DNA of 64,000 nucleotides from an uncultured Ruminiclostridium sp. (lineage in GTDB: Bacteria; Bacillota; Clostridia; Oscillospirales; Ruminococcaceae): the NCBI GenBank assembly GCA_910588335.1, contig CAJUQV010000003.1:81274-145273 (forward strand), written 5' to 3'. Shown here in pieces: positions 16,735-25,190 of this stretch. A program made the translations under genes and the position numbers. How positions within the stretch are numbered: the first letter of the stretch is position 1; every line of letters begins with the position of its first letter. The notes beneath the pieces are model-generated. The model was not told the DNA's origin and ran no database searches. It was given only the letters and a program-made list of their open reading frames with translations.

Positions 16735-17796
16735 ATGGATCTTATAACAATGCTTAAAAACGCGGTGGAAAAGCAAGCCAGTGATATTTTCATCGTTTCG
16801 GGTCTTCCCGTTTCCTATAAGCTGAACGGACTGATACAACCACAGAATGACGAGATGATTTTACCGGAAACATCGGAACAGCTTATCTCCGAAGCCTATA
16901 AGCTTGCGGACAGAACCATAGACAAGCTTCGTGACAATGGCGACGACGATTTTTCCATTTCGGTAAAGGGACTTTCCCGATTCCGTATAAGCGCCTATAA
17001 ACAGCGCGGCTCCTTAGCGGCGGTGATCCGTTTGGTTTCCTTTGACGTTCCATCCCCAAAAGAAATGTCCATACCAGAAAGCGTAATGAATATTTCCGAA
17101 AAGACAAAGGGTCTTGTCTTGGTGACCGGACCAGCCGGCGGAGGAAAATCAACCACACTCGCCTGTATCATTGATAGAATAAACAGTACCCGCAACGCCC
17201 ATATAATTACTCTTGAAGAGCCGATTGAATACCTGCACAAAAACAAAAGAAGCGTCATCAGCCAGCGAGAGATACATGCGGATACCGAAGGGTACGTCAC
17301 CGCTTTGAGGGCAAGCCTGAGACAGTCCCCCGACGTTATTCTGGTAGGAGAAATGCGCGATTTTGAAACAATAAGAACCGCCATGACCGCAGCCGAAACA
17401 GGGCATTTGGTTATTTCAACCCTTCACTCCGTGGGCGCAGCCAATACCATAGACCGCGTAATAGACGTATTCCCTCCCAACCAACAGCAACAGATAAGAG
17501 TACAGCTTTCCCAGCTTCTTCAGACCGTCGTATCTCAGCAGCTTGTACCCTCTCTTGACGGAAAACTGGTTCCCGCTTTTGAGATTATGCACTGTAACGG
17601 CGCTGTCCGAAATATGATAAGAGAAAGCAAAATACATCAGATAGACAACGCGATAAACAGTTTCGGAAATGAAGGAATGATAAGCATGGATTCGTATCTG
17701 TTGGAGCTGTTCAGAAAAAAAATTATTTCCGACGATACTGCCGTTAAGTTTTCATTTAATTCCGAGAGTACGGAAAGAAAAATCAATTCACTATAA
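16735..17796 (+). CDS. PilT-family type IV pilus ATPase
   Basis: 353 residues. Walker A is GPAGGGKST (Lys138), Walker B-like VILVGEMRD (Glu206), and the segment AVRNMIRE (290-297) matches the AIRNLIRE signature of PilT retraction ATPases. Start set at 16735, where GAGGACAGG precedes ATG; the longer frame overlaps the previous gene. It is the only motor ATPase in the cluster: no PilB-like assembly ATPase is present within the window. It may drive retraction of pili assembled by genes elsewhere, or power a simple pseudopilus by itself. Confidence 0.9.
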   Translation: MDLITMLKNAVEKQASDIFIVSGLPVSYKLNGLIQPQNDEMILPETSEQLISEAYKLADRTIDKLRDNGDDDFSISVKGLSRFRISAYKQRGSLAAVIRLVSFDVPSPKEMSIPESVMNISEKTKGLVLVTGPAGGGKSTTLACIIDRINSTRNAHIITLEEPIEYLHKNKRSVISQREIHADTEGYVTALRASLRQSPDVILVGEMRDFETIRTAMTAAETGHLVISTLHSVGAANTIDRVIDVFPPNQQQQIRVQLSQLLQTVVSQQLVPSLDGKLVPAFEIMHCNGAVRNMIRESKIHQIDNAINSFGNEGMISMDSYLLELFRKKIISDDTAVKFSFNSESTERKINSL

Positions 17797-17804
17797 TACA
17801 GTTA

Positions 17805-17847
17805 TATCAATCTTTAATCAAGTTTACAATTTGATTAAAAATTGGTA
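17805..17847. repeat. Family C repeat, single hairpin copy
   Basis: ATCAATCTTTAATCAAG pairs with TTTGATTAAAAATTGGTAT across a short loop. It has the TAYCAAT/ATTGGTA ends of family C and lies 8 bases after the pilT stop. Confidence 0.75.
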
Positions 17848-17853
17848 TGGAAT

Positions 17854-17898
17854 TTAAATACCCGCCGCGAAAAATGCGGCGGGTATTTAATGTTTTTT
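17854..17898. terminator. Bidirectional intrinsic terminator
   Basis: A 15-bp GC-rich stem (17854-17868 with 17876-17890) with a 7-base loop, followed by TGTTTTTT. It lies between the converging pilT-like gene and the zinc-ribbon gene. Confidence 0.88.
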
Positions 17899-17937
17899 CG
17901 GACTCAATTATACAATCGGTTTTATACAAACGGATTA

Positions 17938-18378
17938 TTACTTGATGATCCTGATCTTACCTATCAAAGGAAGTTCGTTTGCTTTTCCGGTAGCAGCGTT
18001 TACTATACCCAAAATCATAAGTACAAATACGCCAAGACCGAGCAGGGAGCTTACAATAAGACCGATAAAAGGAATAAAAGCCAAAACAGCGGTTAATATG
18101 CCAACCACAATATCAAACAGGAAAAGCACAAGTCCCTGATTTGTGTGGAAACGTGCATACTGAGAATTGGGAGCGGCAAGAAGGGGAACAAGGAAAAGAA
18201 TACCTATGTAGGCTAAAACCGCCATTACCTTATTCTGCTGAACATCATTGGGATCCATGTAATTACCTCCGTTTACATAAGCTTGTTGATTTGCACCGTT
18301 TTCCTGTGGTGCGCCGCATGAGGGACAAACTCCGGTATTGTCGGGAATCTGTGCACCGCACTTACTACAAACTGCCAT
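17938..18378 (-). CDS. Zinc-ribbon DUF4870-like membrane protein
   Basis: 146 residues. An N-terminal zinc ribbon (CSKCGAQ... CPSCGAP, residues 4-22) is joined to a DUF4870-like membrane part with three or four helices (about 48-135). The family is common in Gram-positive bacteria with no firm function. It has its own promoter, TTGATT-17-TATAAT, at 18435-18463 on the minus strand, and is separate from its neighbours. Confidence 0.85.
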   Translation of the reverse strand: MAVCSKCGAQIPDNTGVCPSCGAPQENGANQQAYVNGGNYMDPNDVQQNKVMAVLAYIGILFLVPLLAAPNSQYARFHTNQGLVLFLFDIVVGILTAVLAFIPFIGLIVSSLLGLGVFVLMILGIVNAATGKANELPLIGKIRIIK

Positions 18379-18434
18379 TGAAAAATCCTCCTAAAAACAA
18401 CCTGAAAGCTTTGGCTTTCAATATATTTTAGTAT

Positions 18435-18463
18435 ATTATACAACATTTTTTCCGGAAAATCAA
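18435..18463 (-). promoter_or_regulatory. Sigma-A promoter of the DUF4870-like gene
   Basis: On the minus strand TTGATT (18458-18463), 17 bases, TATAAT (18435-18440). Confidence 0.65.
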
Positions 18464-18542
18464 TACATAAATGAAAATTTGATGAAAAAAATTCCAGATT
18501 CCGTACAGCTCACACCATATTTGCGTTAGTATGTTAAAATGT

Positions 18543-18591
18543 TAAATCGCGCTTGAACAAACTGCCGGAATTGCTTCACAATTCCGGCAGT
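18543..18591. repeat. Family D repeat fragment acting as terminator
   Basis: Hairpin ACTGCCGGAATTG/CAATTCCGGCAGT (18561-18591) next to CGCTTGAACAAACTG. The core CAATTCCGGCAG is shared with family D copies at 21264, 42378 and 48511. It lies downstream of the exchanger gene on the minus strand and is followed there by TTTGTT, so it may end that transcript. Confidence 0.6.
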
Positions 18592-18619
18592 GATTATATA
18601 CTCCATCCGACTTTTTCTC

Positions 18620-19624
18620 TTAAACAAACAAATAAGTGAAATATCCCGCGTAACAGACAAGCATTACTACTCCGCCTAACCGAGAAATACGTTTATTTTT
18701 CAGCACCAAAATCAATAAAAGCACTGCGGCCGCTATCGCGGCAGCCGAATCCGCAATAAATGTATCCGCAAACCCTATGGGCGAGGGCGATACAAGAGCG
18801 GAAATTCCCACAACAAACAGTATATTGAAAATATTGCTTCCTATTATATTCCCTATGGCAATATCCGCTTTGTTTTTTCTTGCCGCCTGAATACACGTTA
18901 CCAGCTCCGGAAGCGACGTACCGAAAGCCACCACCGTAAGACCGATTATGCGGTCGTCTATACCGATCACCTCCGCGATCCTCGTGGCTCCGCTTACGGT
19001 AAAGTCGCTGCCTAAAACTATCATGGCAAGACCTAACAGCACAAAAAGCAGCATCTTGGGCACGGAAGCGTTTTCGTCGATTTCGGGAACATCTTCCATT
19101 AGAGAGTTGTCTCCGGATTTTGACAGTTTTATCAGATAAATCATAAATACCGCGAACAGCACAACGAATATAATTCCGTCAATACGACTGAGACTGTTTT
19201 CCAGCACTCCCAGCAAAAGAAGCACCGCCGTTATCAATATTACAAACGGTATTTCATAACGGAGAGTCGTTTTTTTTACCGGAAGTCTGCATATAACCGA
19301 GGAAATCCCCAAAATAAGGAGAATATTCATAATATTGCTGCCTATAACGTTTCCCACCGCTATTCCGGCGTTATTCTGAAAAGCGGAAGTAATACTTATG
19401 GCGGCTTCGGGAGCGCTTGTTCCAAAAGCAACCACGGTAAGACCAATTACAATCAGCGGCACTTTCAGCTTGGCGGCGATCTGGGACGCACCGTCCACGA
19501 ACATATCAGCTCCCTTTATAAGACCCCAAAACCCCAGTACAAGAAACACAACCGAAATAATAACCGATGCCGGAATACTGTTCCCGAACCAATCGGAAAA
19601 TAGATTTAGAATGTAATCGGACAT
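18620..19624 (-). CDS. Calcium/sodium antiporter, CaCA family
   Basis: 334 residues with about ten membrane helices in two homologous halves. Each half has the alpha repeat with an acidic core: TVVAFGTSAPEAAIS (near 60) and TVVAFGTSLPELVT (near 228), plus GNVIGSNIMN and GNIIGSNIFN. These are hallmarks of YrbG-like exchangers. Start chosen at 19624, because AAAAAGGAG precedes that ATG; the frame extends 13 codons upstream without a ribosome site. It likely exports calcium against sodium or protons. Confidence 0.92.
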   Translation of the reverse strand: MSDYILNLFSDWFGNSIPASVIISVVFLVLGFWGLIKGADMFVDGASQIAAKLKVPLIVIGLTVVAFGTSAPEAAISITSAFQNNAGIAVGNVIGSNIMNILLILGISSVICRLPVKKTTLRYEIPFVILITAVLLLLGVLENSLSRIDGIIFVVLFAVFMIYLIKLSKSGDNSLMEDVPEIDENASVPKMLLFVLLGLAMIVLGSDFTVSGATRIAEVIGIDDRIIGLTVVAFGTSLPELVTCIQAARKNKADIAIGNIIGSNIFNILFVVGISALVSPSPIGFADTFIADSAAAIAAAVLLLILVLKNKRISRLGGVVMLVCYAGYFTYLFV

Positions 19625-19648
19625 AAACACTCCTTTTTCGGCAACACC

Positions 19649-19744
19649 TATAATAAAAATCACATTTTAAACTGTGGGTATTACGTCAATTTAAAATGGG
19701 ATTTCACCCAAAACACTACTTCCACAGTTTTTAAAGTGATGAGT
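19649..19744. repeat. Family C-like repeat, degenerate
   Basis: Arms TCACATTTTAAACTGTGG and CCACAGTTTTTAAAGTGA enclose TTTCACCCAAAACACTAC, the family C linker. ATTACGTCAATTTAAAA inside it recurs, inverted, in the copy at 23853-23906. Confidence 0.65.
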
Positions 19745-19772
19745 AAAAAAACCCAGTTCTATCTGTGAAATT

Positions 19773-21182
19773 TTATTTTTTGCGGCTTCTTTTTTTATGC
19801 TGCCTGCGTATTTCTTTTGCGGCGTTGTACCTTGCCGCAGCTGCTTTTTCCGCCTTACGGCGATTTTGTTTTTCTTCCTTGCTTACTCTCTTTGCCTTGA
19901 CCGATAACTTGCGTTTCGGACGAGAGGATCTTTTACCGAAAACAGGATCGCCGTACTGCGCCCTATACGCTTTTTTTACGTTTCTGGGTGATTTCTTGTA
20001 CATCCGCTTCAGGCTGTATGCTTTTATAGCCTCGTCGTAAATTACAAGCAGCTTTTCGGCAATAGACTGCGCACCCGAAGACACAATGGTTCTTCTCGCG
20101 TCCTCCTTGAATTTTTCAAGCTCATCAAAGGAAAGAGATTTAAGATGCTTCATATGACAGTACATTTCGTCGGCGTCTCTGAAATAATATCCGCTTACTC
20201 CTTCCTCTATCTGGTCGGCATTAAGCTCGTCGCGGATTGTAAGTACCGGCATACCGGTTGCCATTCCCTCCATCATGGAAATGGAATGACACTCGGTAAG
20301 AGACGCGGTAATATAGCAATCGCATGAGGCGTAATAGGGAGGTATATCGGAATGCTCCACCCTGCCGGAAAATTTTACCGTGTCCGCTATATTAAGAGAC
20401 TTTGCAAGCTCCTTGTATTCCTCAAGCTGCGGGCCTCCGCCGATAAGAAAAAGCTTCATTCCGTCGTCGGGCTTTACTTTTTCGGCCCAATATTTTAGCA
20501 GAGTGTCTATGTTTTTTTCCTGACCCATACGCCCGCAGAAACAGAACACCAGATCATTTTCACCGAATCCGTACCTTTCGCGTATTTCCTTTACCTTATC
20601 TCTTGAAACGGTATGTCTGTTGAATACCTCAACTTCAACGGAATTGGGTATAACGGTCACCGGCTTGTCCACATGGCATTTTTTGAAATACTCTTCCACT
20701 TTTTTTGACGGACCTGTCAGCGCGCTTGCCGAATCTGCGAGGATTTTGGCGTATTTATGGCTGGCGGACATCAGAAATTTGTGCAAAAGCTCGTTGTTGG
20801 CAACGTAATATACATAATCATCATACATAGTATGCATGGTGTAAACCAAAGGAACCTTAAGCGCCTTTGCGATAAGAACTCCCGAAAGCCCTATGCCGAA
20901 TTCATTATGAATATGAATAATGTCGGGATTAAAATCCTTTAACATTCTCAGCCTGTCTGCGCTTATAGGGGAAGCCACATCGTATCCGTATATTTTTTCA
21001 AGCTTTACCGCGGGGCAATACAATATATCCTTTGAAGCCTGAGTCTTTTTAACGTTGGAATCGGCCGTAACCACTATAGCCTTGTGGCCTAACAGCTCCA
21101 ACCCTTCCTTTAAAGTCTTGACGTGGGTTACTACCCCGTTTACCGCCGGTAAATAGGTTTCCGTAAAAATTGCTACTCTCAT
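19773..21182 (-). CDS. GT4-family glycosyltransferase, diacylglycerol glucosyltransferase-like
   Basis: 469 residues. The N-terminus MRVAIFTETYLPAVNGVVTH and the segment YTMHTMYDDYVYY match the monotopic GT4 enzymes that add glucose or galactose to diacylglycerol for membrane glycolipids. The nucleotide-sugar domain shows FCGRMGQEKNIDTLL (near 218) and the EX7E-like TECHSISMMEGMATG (near 300). The last 70 residues are a strongly basic Lys/Arg-rich tail, longer than needed for catalysis, perhaps for membrane or nucleic-acid contact. The acceptor is inferred by similarity only. Confidence 0.85.
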   Translation of the reverse strand: MRVAIFTETYLPAVNGVVTHVKTLKEGLELLGHKAIVVTADSNVKKTQASKDILYCPAVKLEKIYGYDVASPISADRLRMLKDFNPDIIHIHNEFGIGLSGVLIAKALKVPLVYTMHTMYDDYVYYVANNELLHKFLMSASHKYAKILADSASALTGPSKKVEEYFKKCHVDKPVTVIPNSVEVEVFNRHTVSRDKVKEIRERYGFGENDLVFCFCGRMGQEKNIDTLLKYWAEKVKPDDGMKLFLIGGGPQLEEYKELAKSLNIADTVKFSGRVEHSDIPPYYASCDCYITASLTECHSISMMEGMATGMPVLTIRDELNADQIEEGVSGYYFRDADEMYCHMKHLKSLSFDELEKFKEDARRTIVSSGAQSIAEKLLVIYDEAIKAYSLKRMYKKSPRNVKKAYRAQYGDPVFGKRSSRPKRKLSVKAKRVSKEEKQNRRKAEKAAAARYNAAKEIRRQHKKRSRKK

Positions 21183-21263
21183 ATCCCGCTCCTGTCATTT
21201 ATCAACTGTTCTTTTTTACATGATTAAAGGTTTATGTAAAAATGTCTTTTTATATAACCGCTT

Positions 21264-21350
21264 CCGGATGTCCGCGTCTCTTAAACAGCATGTTCCATCC
21301 CCCATCGAAGGATAGCCTCGCAATTCCGGCAGCTTATTTAAACTGCTCTT
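21264..21350. repeat. Family D repeat
   Basis: Contains CTCGCAATTCCGGCAGCTTATTTAAACTG, the same core as 42470-42492 and 48570-48600. It lies upstream of the glycosyltransferase gene, in a stretch with no reading frame of its own. Confidence 0.6.
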
Positions 21351-21405
21351 ATATTTTACACCGTTTTGAAAAAATATCAATAGCTTATAGCTGTATAAAT
21401 ATTTT

Positions 21406-21624
21406 TTATTTCCGACCCTTTTTTATACCATGGGAATCTTTCTGACTTTCTTTAAAAAATTTAAAGTGTACAATAAACTGAAAAGCGGCAACGGTCGTTA
21501 TAAGTATCAGAGCTATCACTGTCCCTGCGTTCCACATACCTTTAACCGAAAAATATATAATCAAATACACGGCCGCAAGGCACAGCACTATGCCGGTGAC
21601 GAAAGGAGACTGGCCTTTTTTCAT
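21406..21624 (-). CDS. Small two-helix membrane protein
   Basis: 72 residues starting MKKGQSPFV. The start overlaps the folD stop by 4 bases (ATGA), so it is coupled to folD; a longer frame runs into folD but is less likely. Two membrane helices (about 8-27 and 33-53) and a basic tail. No family recognised. Confidence 0.6.
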   Translation of the reverse strand: MKKGQSPFVTGIVLCLAAVYLIIYFSVKGMWNAGTVIALILITTVAAFQFIVHFKFFKESQKDSHGIKKGRK

Positions 21625-22457
21625 AGACTTTGGAGCTTGCCCGCTCTTAAGGTGTTTTCCATAAGCATAGCTATAGTCATGGGACCCACTCCTCCCGGAA
21701 CGGGTGTAATAAAGCTGCACTTGTCCTTTACATTATCGAAATCCACGTCGCCGCAAAGCTTTCCCTCGGAATTTCTGTTCATTCCCACATCTATGACGAC
21801 AGCGCCCTCCTTTACCATATCGGCGGTTACAAACCCCGCTTTTCCCACCGCTGATACAAGAATGTCCGCGCGTGAGCATACATCCTTAAGATTACTTGTT
21901 TTGCTGTGGCATATGGTGACCGTGGCGCTTTCATGAAGCAGAAGCATTGCCATGGGCTTGCCCACTATATTTGAGCGGCCTATAACAACGCACTCCTTTC
22001 CACTTATCTCGGTTCCGGTGGACTTTATAAGCTCCATTACACCGGCGGGGGTGCAGGGGAGGAAGCTGTAATTGCCGATCATTATTTTGCCCACGTTTAC
22101 GGCGTTAAAGGCGTCTACGTCCTTTTCGGGGCTGATGCGTTCGATTATTTTCTTTTCGTCAATCTGCTTGGGCAGCGGAAGCTGCACCAATATACCGTTT
22201 ACCCTGCCGTCCTCGTTTAATTTATCCACCAGTTTCAGAAGCTGTTCTTCCGTAGACTCTTCGGGAAGCGCGTATTCGTAGGAGGTAATACCGCAGAATT
22301 CGCAAGCCTTTTTCTTGTTGTTCACATAAACTCTGCTGGCTTGATCATTGCCAACTATTACAACCGCCAAGCCTATTTTAAGGCCTTTTTCCTCTATTTC
22401 TTTCTTTATGCGTTCCTTTACCGCCGCTGAAACGGCCTTTCCGTCTATCAATGTCAT
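21621..22457 (-). CDS. folD: Bifunctional methylenetetrahydrofolate dehydrogenase/cyclohydrolase
   Basis: 278 residues. It interconverts 5,10-methylene-THF and 10-formyl-THF, the formyl donor for purine synthesis. Seen: VNNKKKACEFCGI (near 46-58, with the catalytic Lys of the YxxxK-type region), LPLPKQID (near 96), GRSNIVGKPMAMLL (about 159-172, NADP site) and TPVPGGVGPMTIAMLMENT near the end. Downstream of lgt by 61 bases and coupled to the small membrane protein gene. The formyl-THF it makes is used by the AICAR transformylase at 60612. Confidence 0.96.
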   Translation of the reverse strand: MTLIDGKAVSAAVKERIKKEIEEKGLKIGLAVVIVGNDQASRVYVNNKKKACEFCGITSYEYALPEESTEEQLLKLVDKLNEDGRVNGILVQLPLPKQIDEKKIIERISPEKDVDAFNAVNVGKIMIGNYSFLPCTPAGVMELIKSTGTEISGKECVVIGRSNIVGKPMAMLLLHESATVTICHSKTSNLKDVCSRADILVSAVGKAGFVTADMVKEGAVVIDVGMNRNSEGKLCGDVDFDNVKDKCSFITPVPGGVGPMTIAMLMENTLRAGKLQSL

Positions 22458-22518
22458 TTTTTCAAATCCGCCTTTCCGTTAATTTTTTTTGGAGCATTGC
22501 GTCGGTTTATCCGGTATA

Positions 22519-23592
22519 TTACGCTTTATCATCCGGCTTAGGCTCATCGTCAAGTCCTATTGTACTGCCGGCCGCGTACGAGCCGCCGGAGGAAAGATTC
22601 TTTTCCGCTTTCTTCAGCGCTTTTTTGGCTTCATCCTTTTCCTTGTTCAGTACAATATCCCTTTCATATACGTTTAAGCGTTCACGGCTTTCCTCGGTGT
22701 CCGCGTAAAGAGATTTTCCCGATCTCTTAGCGGCTTTTTTAAAATAAATTATCATTATAAGCGCGAGTATGGAGGAAGCGATTGCAATTACCTGCGATAC
22801 CTTAAGGCTGCCTGCGTACAGGCTGTCGGTGCGAAGCGCCTCTATCCACGCTCTTCCCGCGCCGTACCAGAGTACATAAAACAAAAAGCTTTCTCCGTCG
22901 AAGTTCTTAAACCTGTTCACAAGGAAATGAATAAGCAAAAACCCGACTATGCACCACAGACTTTCGTAAAGAAAACAAGGATGAACAAGTATGAGAGTAT
23001 CTAATACGCTCTGCCCGTTTGCTTCTATAACCACCGGATCCAGCGCTATTTTCGTACCCATCATTCCCCACGGGAGATTTCCCGCCGTAGGCGCGCCATA
23101 GCATTCCTGATTTATAAAATTGCCCCATCTTCCTATTGCCTGTCCTATAAGAAAAGCGGGACCCGCAAGATCCAGCAGCGGAAGAAACGGCATTTTTTTA
23201 ACCTTGCAGTAAATAAGCCCAGTAAGTACGCCGAAGATAACTCCGCCGTAAATGGCCAGACCGCCGTCGTGTATCTTTGTGAACATTGTTATTAAATTAT
23301 ACTTTTCCTCGGCGTCGGGGTGCATAAGGTTATAAAAGACGCAGTAATACGCCCTCGCCCCTATAAAACCCACTATAATCGAAATAAAAACGGCGTCAAA
23401 CACGTTGTCGGATATAAGCCCTACCTTTTTAGACCTTTTTATGGCGTAGACAAAGGCCAAAACAGTACCCAACGCTATCAGTATTCCGTACCAGTAAATG
23501 TCGATTCCGAAAACCGTAAAGGCGACTCTGTTTATTTCTATGTCGCCCGAAAATAAATTCGGAAACTCCACCGATTCCTTTAAAAGCTGCAT
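22519..23592 (-). CDS. lgt: Prolipoprotein diacylglyceryl transferase
   Basis: 357 residues with seven membrane helices. The Lgt signature is seen in GQAIGRWGNFINQECYG (about 150-166). It attaches diacylglycerol to the lipobox cysteine of prolipoproteins, which include the mannanase, transglutaminase, GHL10 and amylase lipoproteins of this window. The C-terminal 60 residues are a charged cytoplasmic extension beyond the usual family length of about 270-290. Upstream of folD in one operon. The ribosome site (GAAAG) is weak. Confidence 0.95.
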   Translation of the reverse strand: MQLLKESVEFPNLFSGDIEINRVAFTVFGIDIYWYGILIALGTVLAFVYAIKRSKKVGLISDNVFDAVFISIIVGFIGARAYYCVFYNLMHPDAEEKYNLITMFTKIHDGGLAIYGGVIFGVLTGLIYCKVKKMPFLPLLDLAGPAFLIGQAIGRWGNFINQECYGAPTAGNLPWGMMGTKIALDPVVIEANGQSVLDTLILVHPCFLYESLWCIVGFLLIHFLVNRFKNFDGESFLFYVLWYGAGRAWIEALRTDSLYAGSLKVSQVIAIASSILALIMIIYFKKAAKRSGKSLYADTEESRERLNVYERDIVLNKEKDEAKKALKKAEKNLSSGGSYAAGSTIGLDDEPKPDDKA

Positions 23593-23852
23593 AAATTGTC
23601 TTTCAGACGCCGAATTTATGTTATCTCGGCGCTGTACCGTCCTTTCTGCTGTTATTTTTTCTGTATGTCAAGCAAAAACTCAGAATCTTTCCGCAGGAGT
23701 AAGCACACACCTTTTTAATAGAAATCGTCACTGTCTGCGTAAAAAATCCTTGCGAACATATCGCGAAAGCTGTCCGTCTGCGGATTTTTGCCTTATATTT
23801 GATAAAATTTGCTTGAAAACCCGCGCACAAGTCTTTTGAATACAGGTTCTTA
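23593..23852. repeat. Intergenic stretch with family F repeat
   Basis: No gene. Positions 23736-23838 (AATCCTTGCGAACATATCGCG ... TTGCTTGAAAACCCGCGCAC) resemble 27931-28038 over about 100 bases with gaps, so this is a dispersed repeat of unknown kind. Confidence 0.5.
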
Positions 23853-23906
23853 TACCAATCCATTTTTAAATTGACGTAATGCCCGGAGTTTTTAAAAGAA
23901 TTAGTA
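23853..23906. repeat. Family C repeat copy
   Basis: Begins TACCAAT and ends ATTAGTA; the right end touches the ymfH-like stop codon (23907). Arms are ATCCATTTTTAAA and TTTTTAAAAGAAT-like; the middle shares TTAAATTGACGTAAT with the copy at 19649. Confidence 0.7.
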
Positions 23907-25190
23907 TTAATCCGAAACAGGTTCTACAACGGAGATGGAGCAGTTATCCAAATCAATTGTCATTAAAGCTTCGACTATATCTTCATAAGTGACCGACGAC
24001 GCTGTCTCGATACCGTCAAAAGCGGTAATTCCCATTATTTCCGCGTTTAGCATCGAGTTGGCAACCGTGGCAACATCGCCGTAGCAGCTTAAAAGCTCTC
24101 CGTATGTGCGTTTTTTTATGTTTTCAAACTCGGTTTTGTCGGGAAGCTCCGTTCTAAGCCGCGTCAATTCCGCGTTTATCTTTCCCAAAAGCAGTTCGGG
24201 ATCCTTGGAGTCTCCCGATATATAACACATAAACAAGCCGCGCATACCGTAAGCCCCTACGCTGAAACCGCCGTCAACCAGCTCATGCTCATACATTTCC
24301 GTATAAAAGGAGGAGGTTTTTCCGAGACACACCTCAAGCATTATGCTGTATATTATATAAGCCCTCTGTGATTCGGCGGGGGTCTTTTCGGGAAATTTGT
24401 ACAAAATCTCAAACATGGGTTTAGAACATGTAAGCTTAGTTTTTGTTGTTTTTTCCTTTATCTCGTAAGGTTCTTTCGGCACAAGCCTTTCAATCGCGCG
24501 GCCCGAAGAGGGCTTGAGCAATCTGTCGCATATTTCAAGAGCCTTATCGGGGTCAAAGCCTCCCGCTATTGAAATATAGGCGTTGTTAAGGTTGTAAAAG
24601 GCGCTGTAACAGCGGTAAAGTGTTTCTTTGTCTATTTCGGCGATACTTTCCTTTGTGCCGGCTATGGGTATTCGTATGGGGTGATTGTGATATGCCGACA
24701 GATAGCTGTTCATAAATAAATGCCAGCCGGGGTCATCATCATACATCATAATTTCCTGCTCGATGATACCTTTTTCCTTTTCCACCGTTTCATCGGTAAA
24801 ATAAGGATCCTGAACAAAGTTTAAAAGTATTTCCAGATTTTCCTCGAATTTCCGTGAGCAGTAAAACAGGTAAGCGGTTTTGTCAAAGGCCGTAAAAGCG
24901 TTTGCGTTAGCTCCTGTTTTTCCAAACAGATCAAACGCGCTTCCGTTCTTGTTTTCAAAAAGCTTATGCTCAAGAAAATGTGCGGTTCCTTCGGGCACCG
25001 AAGTAAACTCATCGTCATTTTCATTTTTATAAGCGGCGTCAATGGAACCGAAGTTCACTCCGAACATGGCGTACACTGTGCTGAAACCCTCCATAGGATA
25101 AAGACATATGGTACAGCCGCTGGGATGCTTTATTTTAAAATACTGTTCCCCTATTCCCGCGCTTTTGACGATCTCCTTCCGATAACTCAA
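23907..25190 (-). CDS. M16 family zinc peptidase, YmfH-like
   Basis: 427 residues. The inverted zinc motif is intact as HFLEHKLFE (near residue 65), with a downstream Glu in the EKGIIEQEI region (near 140). Two M16 domains of about 200 residues. Proteins of this pair are annotated in Bacillus as YmfF/YmfH, linked to maturation of modified elongation factor P. Its start overlaps the stop of the partner gene by 4 bases, so both are made together, probably as a heterodimer. Confidence 0.9.
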   Translation of the reverse strand: MSYRKEIVKSAGIGEQYFKIKHPSGCTICLYPMEGFSTVYAMFGVNFGSIDAAYKNENDDEFTSVPEGTAHFLEHKLFENKNGSAFDLFGKTGANANAFTAFDKTAYLFYCSRKFEENLEILLNFVQDPYFTDETVEKEKGIIEQEIMMYDDDPGWHLFMNSYLSAYHNHPIRIPIAGTKESIAEIDKETLYRCYSAFYNLNNAYISIAGGFDPDKALEICDRLLKPSSGRAIERLVPKEPYEIKEKTTKTKLTCSKPMFEILYKFPEKTPAESQRAYIIYSIMLEVCLGKTSSFYTEMYEHELVDGGFSVGAYGMRGLFMCYISGDSKDPELLLGKINAELTRLRTELPDKTEFENIKKRTYGELLSCYGDVATVANSMLNAEIMGITAFDGIETASSVTYEDIVEALMTIDLDNCSISVVEPVSD

